Of a stretch of 59,892 bases of DNA, positions 20,691 to 28,998 are shown piece by piece; position 1 is the stretch's first letter; each line of letters starts with the position of its first letter. The notes beneath the pieces were generated by a model. The model saw only the letters and a program-made list of their open reading frames with translations, was not told where the DNA came from and searched no databases. Origin of the DNA: Mycobacterium sp. UM_CSW (GTDB taxonomy: Bacteria; Actinomycetota; Actinomycetes; Mycobacteriales; Mycobacteriaceae); the NCBI RefSeq assembly GCF_000455205.1, contig NZ_AUWQ01000079.1, forward strand, positions 1 to 59,892. The letters are read 5' to 3'. A program made the translations under genes and the position numbers.

Positions 20691-20975
20691 AAACCTCGCC
20701 CCGTGACCAGCGCACCACCCGCCACCGCAATCGTGGTTTGCGGTGATGTCGCTTGCAGCATGCCGTCAAGTATGCGTTAGCTTGCTGTGATCCCTCCAAT
20801 TAAATGGGCCGGTGTAAGCAGGCTCACGCGCCGGGAATACCCGGATTTCACGCCGTCAATCGGGTCCCTACCAGCGCTTTTCGCCGCCAACGTCGGGATA
20901 GTCCGCCGCGATCGTGCCGAGATCGTGCCCGGCTTGTAATACCCCTGGCATCAAATGTTGGCCGCCGAAGGCCAT

Positions 20976-21359
20976 TCAGCAATACGGGTATTCGATGTGC
21001 CATCTGCCGTTCACGTAATCGGCGCGATATTGGCCGCCGAGTTGCGGATTGACGTCCCGGATGACACCGGAGCCGCCGACGTTCGGCGCGAAGCCGGGCG
21101 GATCCCAGGTGATCGACTGGGGGTTGGGCGGCAGGCTTGGCGTGCAATTGATTTGCTTCTGGATATAGCCGTCTTTGATCTTCTGCTCGGCCGTGGCCTG
21201 GTCACCGGCGTCGGGGGCAGGATCGGCCGGACAGAAAGCGCTTGTGCCGCACACGTTTTGGCGTACGGCGACGTGCGCCACGGCAACGGCCGGCGCGCTC
21301 GACATCAGCAGTGCCGATACGAGCATTCCCGTTGCCGCAATGCCGGCATGTCGCCACAT
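20976..21359 (-). CDS. Small exported protein with Cys pairs
   Basis: A 127-residue protein with an N-terminal signal sequence (MWRHAGIAATGMLVSALLM..., Ala-rich cleavage region near residue 28). The mature part contains CGTSAFC shortly after the signal, further cysteines (INC, C-terminal YPYC) and many Pro, Asn and Gly. I do not recognise the family. It follows the next entry on the same strand with an 8-nt gap, so the two are probably cotranscribed. Both mature N termini carry a CGx(3-4)FC motif. The start is ATG 21359; a long upstream extension of the frame overlaps the neighbour and is rejected. Confidence 0.7.
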   Translation of the reverse strand: MWRHAGIAATGMLVSALLMSSAPAVAVAHVAVRQNVCGTSAFCPADPAPDAGDQATAEQKIKDGYIQKQINCTPSLPPNPQSITWDPPGFAPNVGGSGVIRDVNPQLGGQYRADYVNGRWHIEYPYC

Positions 21360-21367
21360 CTGGTCCC

Positions 21368-21637
21368 CTAGCCCGCCTTGACCAAATCTTCGCCCGAGCT
21401 GTAAAAGAGGCGAATATTTGAGCCCGCGATGATTTCGGCGAGGAATACCCCGACCGGTTCGACCTCGTAGTAGTAGTGAATATTGCCCTGCGGGTCGACC
21501 GCCGTCGCGCAAAACAGGCCCGGTGCACCGCACCTTTGTTTGACCGGTATCGCGAGGATGCCGATCACCAGCGCGACGAGCAGCACGACCGCGACTGGGA
21601 CCTTGTTCGCTGCGTGCCTGGTCGGCACAGAATGCAT
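21368..21637 (-). CDS. Small single-pass membrane or exported protein
   Basis: An 89-residue protein: a basic N terminus, one strong hydrophobic helix (VPVAVVLLVALVIGILAIP, about 14-32), then CGAPGLFC and a short beta-like domain ending in SSGEDLVKAG. It starts at ATG 21637 and ends 8 nt before the downstream exported-protein gene. The shared CGx(3-4)FC motif suggests the pair act together or derive from one another. No family recognised. Confidence 0.65.
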   Translation of the reverse strand: MHSVPTRHAANKVPVAVVLLVALVIGILAIPVKQRCGAPGLFCATAVDPQGNIHYYYEVEPVGVFLAEIIAGSNIRLFYSSGEDLVKAG

Positions 21638-21709
21638 CCAAGGAGTGTAAGCATCTTCCCCGCGGCCTGCCCTCCCGCCGGACGGTCGTGTCGTGCCACG
21701 ATATGCGCC

Positions 21710-22456
21710 ATGACCGTGGTTTTGGTGCATGGCAATCCCGAGACCGCCGCCATCTGGGGCCCGCTCGTCGAGGCCCTCGGGCGCCAGGATGTGGTGCTGC
21801 TGTCGCCACCGGGTTTCGGGGCGCCCTTGCCCGACGATTTCCCGGCCACCTATTTGGCGTACCGCGACTGGCTGGAGGCCGAGCTCGAGCGCATCGAGGG
21901 ACCGATCGACCTCGTCGGGCACGACTGGGGCGGCGGCCACGTGATGAACGCCGTGATGCACCGGCCCGAACTCGTGCGCAGCTGGGTCAGCGACGTCGTC
22001 GGGCTCTTCGACCCCGACTATGTATGGCACGACTTCGCGCAGACGTGGCAGACGCCAGGTGAGGGCGAAGAGCTGGTGGACACGCTGCTCGGCGGCACGG
22101 TCGAGGACCGCGCGCAGCGGATGGCCGCCTTTGGCATCCCCTTGGATATCGCGACCTTGATCGCCCCGGAGCAGGGGCCGGAAATGGGTCGGGCCATCCT
22201 GGCGCTGTACCGCTCGGCGCGCCAGCCCGCGCTGGCCGAAGCCGGTCGGGAGCTGGAGAAGGCGGCGGCCCGCCCCGGGCTTTCGCTGCTGGCCACCGAG
22301 GACCCCTTCATCGGGGCGGCCGACAACCGGCGCCGCGCCGCCGACCGGGCGGGCGCGCGCACCGAGGTGCTCGACGGGCTCGGGCACTGGTGGATGGTGC
22401 AGGATCCGGCGGCGGGCGCGGCGGCACTGACGCGCTTCTGGGAAACGCTCGGCTAG
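21710..22456 (+). CDS. Alpha/beta hydrolase with Asp nucleophile
   Basis: A 248-residue alpha/beta hydrolase. The oxyanion motif VLVHGNPE is at the N terminus, and the nucleophile elbow reads GHDWGGG, which has Asp as in epoxide hydrolases and haloalkane dehalogenases rather than Ser. The catalytic His is in GLGHWWM near the C terminus. The likely reaction is hydrolysis of an epoxide or alkyl halide, but the substrate is unknown. I chose ATG 21710 because the strand-HG motif begins just after it. Downstream are a long imperfect palindrome and a terminator. Confidence 0.82.
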   Translation: MTVVLVHGNPETAAIWGPLVEALGRQDVVLLSPPGFGAPLPDDFPATYLAYRDWLEAELERIEGPIDLVGHDWGGGHVMNAVMHRPELVRSWVSDVVGLFDPDYVWHDFAQTWQTPGEGEELVDTLLGGTVEDRAQRMAAFGIPLDIATLIAPEQGPEMGRAILALYRSARQPALAEAGRELEKAAARPGLSLLATEDPFIGAADNRRRAADRAGARTEVLDGLGHWWMVQDPAAGAAALTRFWETLG

Positions 22457-22472
22457 GCCACTTTCCGGGGCG

Positions 22473-22574
22473 CGTCGAGTGTGAAAGAAGGGCTTTCGGT
22501 GTGAGGTGAGGGCGGGCTTTTCGACGATTCTCAGCCCTCACTACACAGCCAAAGCCCCCAATACACACTCAACG
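22473..22574. repeat. Long imperfect palindrome downstream of the hydrolase gene
   Basis: There are two nested inverted repeats. The inner 24-nt arms at 22490-22513 and 22534-22557 pair at 20 of 24 positions with a 20-nt loop. The outer 11-nt arms at 22473-22483 and 22564-22574 pair at 10 of 11. They are separated by 6-nt mismatched spacers. The whole is about 102 nt, begins 17 nt after the stop codon and is directly followed by a terminator hairpin. It may be an mRNA 3' structure or a copy of an intergenic palindromic repeat. Confidence 0.6.
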
Positions 22575-22607
22575 CGGGAGCCGGATCCTTCGGCTCCCGT
22601 TCGTTTT
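22575..22607 (+). terminator. Rho-independent terminator
   Basis: A 9-bp stem CGGGAGCCG / CGGCTCCCG (22575-22583 / 22591-22599) with a 7-nt loop is followed by TTCGTTTT. It would end transcription of the alpha/beta hydrolase gene, about 120 nt after its stop. Confidence 0.7.
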
Positions 22608-22635
22608 GGTACGCCCGCCCCGCGGGTACGCACCG

Positions 22636-22779
22636 ATGATGAACGACCCCGAACCCGGTACCCCGGACGAGACGCCCGAGCGGCTGACGCCGGTGGAACC
22701 GCCCGAACGCCTCACGCCGGCAGACCCGCCGGAGCGCCTGACGCCGGCGGACCCGCCCGAGCGCCAGGTGCCGGCCTGA
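22636..22779 (+). CDS. Tiny protein with PERLTPADP tandem repeats
   Basis: A 47-residue acidic, Pro-rich reading frame starting ATG-ATG. After a 13-residue lead it consists of a nine-residue unit repeated three times (PERLTPVEP, PERLTPADP, PERLTPADP) and a partial fourth (PERQVPA). It lies just after a terminator and 28 nt before another small frame on the same strand. Third-position GC is high. Without a homologue it could be a low-complexity frame by chance, but the repeat is maintained at the protein level with synonymous codon differences. Confidence 0.5.
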   Translation: MMNDPEPGTPDETPERLTPVEPPERLTPADPPERLTPADPPERQVPA

Positions 22780-22807
22780 CAGGCCCGACCACGGATGGAG
22801 ATGACGC

Positions 22808-22984
22808 ATGCGCGCCGAAGAAGGCGACGAAACGGTCAAGGACTACGCCGCCGAGGGCGAGCAAACCCTCGGGCGGATCAAGGATTCGCAACGCGCGGGC
22901 AGTCGTCTCGGTCGGCTTTTCCTGCGGATAACCAAGTTCGTCGGGGTCAACCGGGCTTCCTCCGGCGGCCGGCGCGCCGGCTGA
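22808..22984 (+). CDS. Small basic protein, unknown
   Basis: A 58-residue frame: an acidic amphipathic first half (MRAEEGDETVKDYAAEGEQ), then a basic, partly hydrophobic segment (SRLGRLFLRITKFVGVN) and a Ser/Gly/Arg tail. GGAG lies about 9 nt before ATG 22808. It follows the repeat-containing small gene by 28 nt, so the two may be one transcript. No family recognised. Confidence 0.5.
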   Translation: MRAEEGDETVKDYAAEGEQTLGRIKDSQRAGSRLGRLFLRITKFVGVNRASSGGRRAG

Positions 22985-23045
22985 CTCAGCAACTCTTGGG
23001 CGACGGAAACGCCCGGAGATCTCGAGAGGGTCTTACTATCTCCTG

Positions 23046-23918
23046 GTGACTACCGCGCCCGAGACGTTCTCGGCCCAGGGTCCGGGCGGCGTCCGCATCG
23101 TCGCCGACCGCCTGGGCGATCCCCAGGCGCGTGCCGTGGTGTTCCTGCACGGCGGTGGCCAGACGCGTCGCTCCTGGGCCAAGGCCGCCGCGGCGGTCGC
23201 CCAGCGCGGATTTCAGGCGGTCACCATCGACCTGCGTGGCCACGGCGAGTCCGATTGGTCGAGCGAGGGCGACTACCGCGTGGTCAGCTTCGCCGCCGAC
23301 GTCCAAGAGGTGTTGCGCACCCTGCCGCCGCAGCCGGTGCTGGTGGGCGCGTCGCTGGGCGGGTTCACCACGATGCTGTTGGAGGGGGAACTCGCGCCGG
23401 GCACCGCCAGCGCCGTCGTCCTCGTCGACATCGTGCCCAACATGGAGCAATCCGGCGCGAACCGCATCCACAACTTCATGGCCGAGCGCGTGGAATCCGG
23501 ATTCGCCTCGCTCGATGAGGTCGCGGACGCGATCGCCGAATACAATCCGCACCGTCCCCGGCCCACCGATCTGGACGGCCTGACCACCAACCTGCGCCGG
23601 CGCGGCGATCGTTGGTATTGGCATTGGGACCCGCAATTCATCAGCGGCACGGCCCCGTATCCTCCGTTCGAAGTCACCGACGCCGACCGCATGCACACGG
23701 CCGTCGAGGCGATCGTGCGCAACGGCGTACCCATGCTGTTGGTGCGGGGTCAGGTCAGCGACCTGGTCAGCCAGGAGCGCGCCGACGAGTTCCTCGCGCG
23801 CTTCCCCCAGGTCGAATTCACCGATGTGCGCGGTGCGGGACACATGGTCGCCGGCGACCGCAACGACATCTTCGCCGAGGCGGTCCTCGATTTCCTCACC
23901 CGCCACGTGGGCGGCTGA
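23046..23918 (+). CDS. Alpha/beta hydrolase (Ser nucleophile)
   Basis: A 290-residue alpha/beta hydrolase. The oxyanion motif is VVFLHGGGQTRRSW, the nucleophile elbow is GASLGG, the acid is in RGQVSDLV, and the His is in GAGHMVAGD, giving a complete Ser-Asp-His triad. It would hydrolyse an ester or C-C bond in a small molecule; the substrate is unknown. The start is GTG 23046. Its last 23 nt overlap the end of the convergent PAP2/kinase gene. Confidence 0.85.
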   Translation: MTTAPETFSAQGPGGVRIVADRLGDPQARAVVFLHGGGQTRRSWAKAAAAVAQRGFQAVTIDLRGHGESDWSSEGDYRVVSFAADVQEVLRTLPPQPVLVGASLGGFTTMLLEGELAPGTASAVVLVDIVPNMEQSGANRIHNFMAERVESGFASLDEVADAIAEYNPHRPRPTDLDGLTTNLRRRGDRWYWHWDPQFISGTAPYPPFEVTDADRMHTAVEAIVRNGVPMLLVRGQVSDLVSQERADEFLARFPQVEFTDVRGAGHMVAGDRNDIFAEAVLDFLTRHVGG

Positions 23919-25422
23919 CACCGCAACCGCGACGCAATGGCGGTGGGCTGAACACCTGAAGAACGCGGTAGCGCGCGCGAAACCTGGCGTCCTCGAAGTA
24001 CCCGGCCAATTCCCCGTCGAGCGCGACCGCGGTCGGCCCGTCGACGGCGGTGAAGCTGAACTCCGGGACGTGCTGCTCGTGATAGAGCCGGCTGCGTTGC
24101 AGCCGCCCGAGCAGGACCGCCGTCATGATTCGCAGCCTGCCGAACCGGCGGCCGGCCTCCAGGATCCGCACGTCGATCAGGCCGGTGTCCATCCGGTTGC
24201 GTTGCGCCGGCGCGAAGCCGGACGGCACGTACGTCGAGTTGCCCAGAAAGAACAGCGAAGCCTGAATGTCCTTGTTGTCGTAGCTGATTCGCACCGGGGC
24301 TTCGTGGCGCAGGCTGTGAAACATCGCGTAGGCGGCCGCGAGGGGCTTGCCGACCTTGCGTTCGTAGCGTTCTCGCGTCCGCACGAATCTCGGGTAGGCG
24401 CCGATGCTCGCGGTGTTGATGACCGGGCGGGAGTCGTTGAAGGACACCAGGTCGACGAGGGTTGTGCTGCCCTGCCGGATCGCCCGAATCGTCTTGGCTT
24501 CATGATCACAACCGATGTCCTTGGCGAAATGGTTGAACGTGCCGGCCGGGAACACCGCGAGTGGACGGCCGAGATCGGCCGCAATTCCCGCGGCGCACCC
24601 CACCGTGCCGTCGCCACCCCCGATTCCAAGCACTTCGGCTCGCTCGGCCGCCCCGCGAAGCAGCTCCACCAAGTCGTCGTCGCGTGTCAATTCGATGATT
24701 TCGGCTTTGGGCAGTTCGCTGCGGACCTCGCCGATGACGCGCCGCCCGGTACCGCTACCCGACGCCGGGTTGACGACCAGCACCATACCGGCGCCGTCGG
24801 GGCGGGGCGACACATCGATGTACAGCGGATCGGCGGGCGGGAGGTTGTGCTCGACGATCGGGGGGACGAGGTGGCCACCGATCACGGCTATCGACGCGCC
24901 GATGCCGAAGCCCGCCAGGACGTCGCTGGGATAGTGCGCGCCGGTCGCGACGCGCGACAAGCCGACGAGCCCGGCAAGTGGCGCCAGGGCCAGCCCGAGC
25001 ATGGGGCTTTGCAGACCGGCTCCGACCGCGAAGGCGGCCGCGCTGGCGGCGTGCCCGGAGGGCATGGAATGCGACTTCGGATACCTGCGCAGGCGGCGCG
25101 CCAGAGGAACCAGCCCGCGATAAGGGCGCTGCCGCCGCCAGATGCGCTTGGCCAGCTGATTGGTGATCAGGCTCGTCACCGCGAGGCTTGCCACGCCGCG
25201 CCCGGCGGCGTGCCGAGCCGACCGATCGCCCGACATCCCCATGGCCGCCGCGATGACCATCCACAGCTTGGAGTGGTCTGCGGCGCGACTCAGCGCCGGC
25301 ATCGCCTTGTCCAGCAGGGGATTTCGCGTGTTTGCGACGGCCGCGAATATCTCACCGTCCAGCGTATCGAGGCCTCGCGTGATCTCGCGGACTCCGCGCG
25401 ATGTCTGCGGCCGCCCGGTCAT
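23896..25422 (-). CDS. PAP2 phosphatase fused to diacylglycerol kinase-like domain
   Basis: A 508-residue two-domain lipid enzyme. The N-terminal half is a PAP2-type phosphatase with the three family motifs KRIWRRQRP, PSGH and SRVATGAHYPSD in a hydrophobic background. The C-terminal half is a DAGK catalytic domain with VVNPASGSG and GGGDGTVG. The protein thus combines a phosphatidate- or prenyl-phosphate phosphatase with a lipid kinase, which could interconvert a lipid and its phosphate or act in consecutive steps. ATG 25422 is the start. The frame runs past the neighbouring stop on the other strand, giving a 23-nt convergent overlap. Confidence 0.87.
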   Translation of the reverse strand: MTGRPQTSRGVREITRGLDTLDGEIFAAVANTRNPLLDKAMPALSRAADHSKLWMVIAAAMGMSGDRSARHAAGRGVASLAVTSLITNQLAKRIWRRQRPYRGLVPLARRLRRYPKSHSMPSGHAASAAAFAVGAGLQSPMLGLALAPLAGLVGLSRVATGAHYPSDVLAGFGIGASIAVIGGHLVPPIVEHNLPPADPLYIDVSPRPDGAGMVLVVNPASGSGTGRRVIGEVRSELPKAEIIELTRDDDLVELLRGAAERAEVLGIGGGDGTVGCAAGIAADLGRPLAVFPAGTFNHFAKDIGCDHEAKTIRAIRQGSTTLVDLVSFNDSRPVINTASIGAYPRFVRTRERYERKVGKPLAAAYAMFHSLRHEAPVRISYDNKDIQASLFFLGNSTYVPSGFAPAQRNRMDTGLIDVRILEAGRRFGRLRIMTAVLLGRLQRSRLYHEQHVPEFSFTAVDGPTAVALDGELAGYFEDARFRARYRVLQVFSPPPLRRGCGVSRPRGG

Positions 25423-25490
25423 AACGCGTCATCGTCTCGGGCTGCACACCCGCTGCGTAGGGTCCAAAGTCATCGATATGGCCGCGGCCG

Positions 25491-26504
25491 CTAGTCGTCG
25501 GCGATCCCGGGTTCGCTCAGCGCCGCGACGGTGTCTTCGCGCTGTCGCAGCGAGCGTGCGGCCACCGCGAACTGGTTGAGCTTGTCGATGACGGTTTGCC
25601 CTTCCGGCTTGTGGCCCCAGATGCTGATCCCTTGGTGGGTGGTGGGCTTCCAGGTCGATTCGTCGACGACGATCGGGTTCCACCCGACCTCCCATTCGAA
25701 TCCCGACGGGGTCATCGCGTAGTAGGACAGCTCCTTGTCGTTGGTGTGCTGTCCGACCGACATGGGAATGGCGAAGCCCAGCTCCTTGACCCGCTGATAG
25801 GAGGCGACCATATCGTCGAGCGTGGCGACCTGGACGTTGACGTGCTGGACCCGGGTGCGAATCGGGTTGACCGGCAACTGCTTAGCCGAGGCGATCGCCA
25901 CGGTGTGGTGGCGTTCGTTGACCCGCAGGAACCGGACCTTCAGCTTGAGGCCGTTGATCGTCTCGTCGATGTAGTCCGACAGGCGCGCGTCGAACACGTG
26001 GTTGTAGTAGCCGCGGACCAGCTGCGGCTTCTTGCTCGTCAGGGCGACGTGGCCCATTCCGCCTGCGCCGGTGAGGAATCCGCTGCCCGGTATGTCCAGG
26101 GGCAGCGGCGCGGTGCGCGCGGTGGTGTAGATCTCCTGGGCCAGCCCGTTCGGGCCACGGAACCGCAGGAAACGCTCGACGCCGCGCAGCTTCGCCTCTT
26201 CGTCGGTACCCTCGATTGCCGGCACGCCGTGGTCGACGACGCGGCGGTTGATCTCCTCGAACGTCGCGTGGTCGTCGAGTTGCCAGCCGAGCGCGACGAC
26301 GTCCTCGGCGGGGCCGCGCCGCACCAGCGCGCGGCATTCGTTGTCGTCGAGGCGGAATCGGACGGTGTCGGGCGCCATGTCGTCGAGGTGCATGCCGATC
26401 GCGTCGCGGCCGAACCGTTTCCAGTCGCCGATCTTGTCGCTTTCGACGACGACGTAACCCAGGTGCACACTGCCGAACACCGAGGGCTTAACTGTGGTTG
26501 TCAT
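25491..26504 (-). CDS. Type I extradiol ring-cleavage dioxygenase (VOC fold)
   Basis: A 337-residue two-domain vicinal-oxygen-chelate dioxygenase of the BphC/HsaC type. The iron ligands can be placed at H152 (MGHVALTS), H221 (QHVNVQVA) and E272 (PSGFEWEVGW), with the conserved second-sphere His in NERHH (199-200). It would cleave a catechol next to the diol using O2 (meta cleavage). It is the last gene of the leftward arm, 27 nt after the hydrolase gene, which is the enzyme expected to act on its product. The substrate is undetermined; position with an MhpA-like hydroxylase suggests a phenyl-alkanoate- or steroid-like catechol. Confidence 0.9.
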   Translation of the reverse strand: MTTTVKPSVFGSVHLGYVVVESDKIGDWKRFGRDAIGMHLDDMAPDTVRFRLDDNECRALVRRGPAEDVVALGWQLDDHATFEEINRRVVDHGVPAIEGTDEEAKLRGVERFLRFRGPNGLAQEIYTTARTAPLPLDIPGSGFLTGAGGMGHVALTSKKPQLVRGYYNHVFDARLSDYIDETINGLKLKVRFLRVNERHHTVAIASAKQLPVNPIRTRVQHVNVQVATLDDMVASYQRVKELGFAIPMSVGQHTNDKELSYYAMTPSGFEWEVGWNPIVVDESTWKPTTHQGISIWGHKPEGQTVIDKLNQFAVAARSLRQREDTVAALSEPGIADD

Positions 26505-26531
26505 GTTGATCCTTGAATTCTCGTGCGGTGA

Positions 26532-27413
26532 TTAGTTTTTCAGGAATTCGGCGGTGGCCGCGTTGAACAGGTCGGCCCGTTCCCACTGGACCCAGTGACC
26601 GGTGTTGGCGGTCATCAGCACGTCGGCGTTGGGCATCCGCTCGGCCAGCATCGCCGCGCCGCTCGGCTTGTTCACCTTGTCGTCTCGTCCCCAGACGACC
26701 AGGGTCGGCGTTGCCAGGCCCTGGAGCCTGCGGTCGCGGGTGAAGTCCATCCGCCACAGCGTGGCCAGATTCGCCGGCCGCTGCAGGGGCGGATTCGCGA
26801 CGACCTCGGGGTCGATCGAAGCCCGGTACCGGGATTCGATGAGCGATTCCGGCACGCTGTCGCCGTCGTACACCAGGTACGAGCGGATGAAGGTGCGCAG
26901 CTTTTCCAGGCTCGGGCCGTCGCCGCCGTAGTAGGAGAGCAGGCTCCGGAGCCCGGGGCTGGGCAGCCCCCGGCTGATTCCCACGCCGCCGGGACCCATC
27001 AGCACCAGCTTGTCGACACGATTGGGGGCGTCCAGGGCGAGCCGTAGCGCGCACGCCCCGCCGTAGGAGTTGCCGACCAGGTGCGCCCGGTCGATGCCGA
27101 GCGCGTCGAGCATGCCCTTGATGTGAACGGCGAGGTACCCGAACGGGTCTCGCCGGTCGACCCCCTTGGCGGACCGGCCGTAGCCGGGCATGTCCGGGAC
27201 GATGACCCGGAAGTGCTCGGCGAGCGGCTCGATGTTGCGGGAGTAGTTCGACACGCCCGAGGCGCCCGGCCCCCCGCCGTGCAGCAGGACCACTGGGGTC
27301 CCGCTGCCGGCTTCGGCCAGGAAGATCTCCTTTCCGTCGACGAGGACGGTGCGTTCGGTGATTGTTGCGGTTGCCATTTCTGTTGCCATTTCGGTTGTCC
27401 TTTCGGTTGCCAT
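26532..27413 (-). CDS. Meta-cleavage product (C-C) hydrolase
   Basis: An alpha/beta hydrolase of the MhpC/BphD/HsaD family, up to 293 residues. The oxyanion motif is VVLLHGGGPGASG, nucleophile S116 is in GNSYGG, the acid is in WGRDDKVN (about 244), and H273 is in NTGHWVQWE. It would split the ring-opened dienoate into 2-hydroxypenta-2,4-dienoate and a carboxylic acid. The N terminus contains a threefold repeat with in-frame ATGs at residues 1, 9 and 13; the conserved fold begins near residue 20, so any may be the real start. It lies 10 nt after the hydroxylase gene and 27 nt before the dioxygenase gene. Confidence 0.92.
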   Translation of the reverse strand: MATERTTEMATEMATATITERTVLVDGKEIFLAEAGSGTPVVLLHGGGPGASGVSNYSRNIEPLAEHFRVIVPDMPGYGRSAKGVDRRDPFGYLAVHIKGMLDALGIDRAHLVGNSYGGACALRLALDAPNRVDKLVLMGPGGVGISRGLPSPGLRSLLSYYGGDGPSLEKLRTFIRSYLVYDGDSVPESLIESRYRASIDPEVVANPPLQRPANLATLWRMDFTRDRRLQGLATPTLVVWGRDDKVNKPSGAAMLAERMPNADVLMTANTGHWVQWERADLFNAATAEFLKN

Positions 27414-27423
27414 AGTCGAGCCC

Positions 27424-28971
27424 TTACGATTTGAAGCCGGCCGGCGGTGGCGGCAGGGGTTGCCCCTCGGCGGCGCCTGCGTAGACGAAGCCGTCGGGCC
27501 GCACGGCCACCACGGAAGTGCCCTTTTTGTGTAGCCAGCTGGTCAGGGTGCCGTCGCTGTCGACGATGGTGTCGGCGCGCGGAACGCTTCCCGGCGGGGT
27601 GACCTGCAAGACCGGCACGCCCGCTGCTCGCCAGTCCGGCCATTCGGCGGCGCGCCCGGTCTGGAGCACGGTCCAGCGGCCGCCGATCACGTCATCGAGG
27701 CGCACGCTGTCACCCTTTTCGTCGCGCACGTGCGGCTGGGGGACCAGCCAGCCGACGGCCCGGTTGCCGTTGCGGGCCAGCAGGCCTTCCCGGTAGTGCG
27801 CGTCGGGAATCCAGCGGTGGTTGCGCAGCCAGGTGAGGAAGCCCGGCACCTTGCTGGCGGTGCGGAAGATGTGATTGCGGGCCGCCGCGCGCAACCGGTT
27901 GCGCTGGATGATCAGCTTGCCGGTCTTGACCGCGCGGTTGGTCACCTCTTTGACGTGCGGCATCCGCTCGGCCTGGTAGGTGTCGAGCACGGATTCCGGC
28001 AGCGACCCGTTCAGCACGGCGCCGAGCTTCCAGCACAGGTTCGCCACGTCGCGCACACCGGCGCACATGCCCTGGCCGATCCATGGGGGCATCGCGTGGG
28101 CGGCGTCGCCGGCCAGGAAGACCCGGCCCACGCGCCAGCGGTCGGCGAAGCGGACGTGGTGGCTGTAGCAGGCGAAGCCGAGGATCTGCACGTTCTCCGG
28201 CGATATCCCCTGGCCCCGCAGCACGTTCCAGATGGCCTCCTCGTGCAGGAGGTCCTTTTCGTCCTCCTCGTCGCGCACCGGGAACTCCCAGCGGTGGTGT
28301 CCCAGCGGGGTGGGGCAGTCGACGGTGGGCCGTTCGGGGTTGCAGTGGAACCGAAGCCGGTCGTGGCCCGGCCATTCCTTGAGCACCTTGGTGTCGATGA
28401 CGATCCAGCGCTCGCCGTAGGTGCGGCCGCCGAAACCGACACCCAGCTGCGCGCGCGTCGCGCTGGATCCGCCGTCGGCGGCGATCACGTAGGAGGCCCG
28501 GATCCGGCGGAACTCGTCGGCGTCGAGGTCGGCGAGCAGCAACTCGACGTGGTCGTCCTTCTGGACCAGCCGCAGGCATTCGTGCTTGAGCAGGATTGAC
28601 ACGTTGGGGAAGCGATCCACGCCGTCGCGGAGCACCTTTTCCAGCGCCGGCTGGTAGATGAACTGCTGCGGCGGGTGGCCGTTGCCGCGCGAGACCGGTA
28701 GCAGCTTGACGAACGGCACGCCATTGGCGTCGACGAAGTTGGCCCCGCGGCCGGGCTGCATGTCCGCGTTGAGGCGATCGGCCAGCCCGACCTGCTGCCA
28801 GATCCGAACGACTTCCTCGTCGGTCGAGATGGCGCGCGCTCGCGCGTAGATGTCGGGGTCGCGTTCCACGACGACGACGTTGAGGCCCAATTGGCCCAAC
28901 AGGTTGGCCGCGGTGCAGCCGACCGGGCCGTAGCCGACGATCGCCACGTCATAGGTTTTTTGGTCTTTCAT
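27424..28971 (-). CDS. FAD-dependent aromatic hydroxylase (MhpA-like)
   Basis: A 515-residue class A flavoprotein monooxygenase. The dinucleotide motif VGYGPVG is at residues 12-18, the DG motif is in AADGGSS (164-170), and the second FAD motif GDAAHAMPPWIGQGM starts at 288. The C-terminal thioredoxin-like extension is typical of PheA/MhpA-type enzymes. It would hydroxylate a phenolic ring with NAD(P)H and O2 to give the catechol for the dioxygenase. ATG 28971 is chosen because the FAD motif follows 12 residues later; a longer frame to 29175 would run through the divergent promoter. It is the first gene of the leftward arm. Confidence 0.9.
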   Translation of the reverse strand: MKDQKTYDVAIVGYGPVGCTAANLLGQLGLNVVVVERDPDIYARARAISTDEEVVRIWQQVGLADRLNADMQPGRGANFVDANGVPFVKLLPVSRGNGHPPQQFIYQPALEKVLRDGVDRFPNVSILLKHECLRLVQKDDHVELLLADLDADEFRRIRASYVIAADGGSSATRAQLGVGFGGRTYGERWIVIDTKVLKEWPGHDRLRFHCNPERPTVDCPTPLGHHRWEFPVRDEEDEKDLLHEEAIWNVLRGQGISPENVQILGFACYSHHVRFADRWRVGRVFLAGDAAHAMPPWIGQGMCAGVRDVANLCWKLGAVLNGSLPESVLDTYQAERMPHVKEVTNRAVKTGKLIIQRNRLRAAARNHIFRTASKVPGFLTWLRNHRWIPDAHYREGLLARNGNRAVGWLVPQPHVRDEKGDSVRLDDVIGGRWTVLQTGRAAEWPDWRAAGVPVLQVTPPGSVPRADTIVDSDGTLTSWLHKKGTSVVAVRPDGFVYAGAAEGQPLPPPPAGFKS

Positions 28972-28998
28972 TTCCGGCCCCTTCGCCAGGCTTGTTAA

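Noticed and set aside
21368-22387. 339-codon minus-strand frame over the alpha/beta hydrolase gene
   Set aside because: Most of it is antisense to the hydrolase. Only its last 89 codons have a sensible signal/membrane helix and are kept as a small gene.
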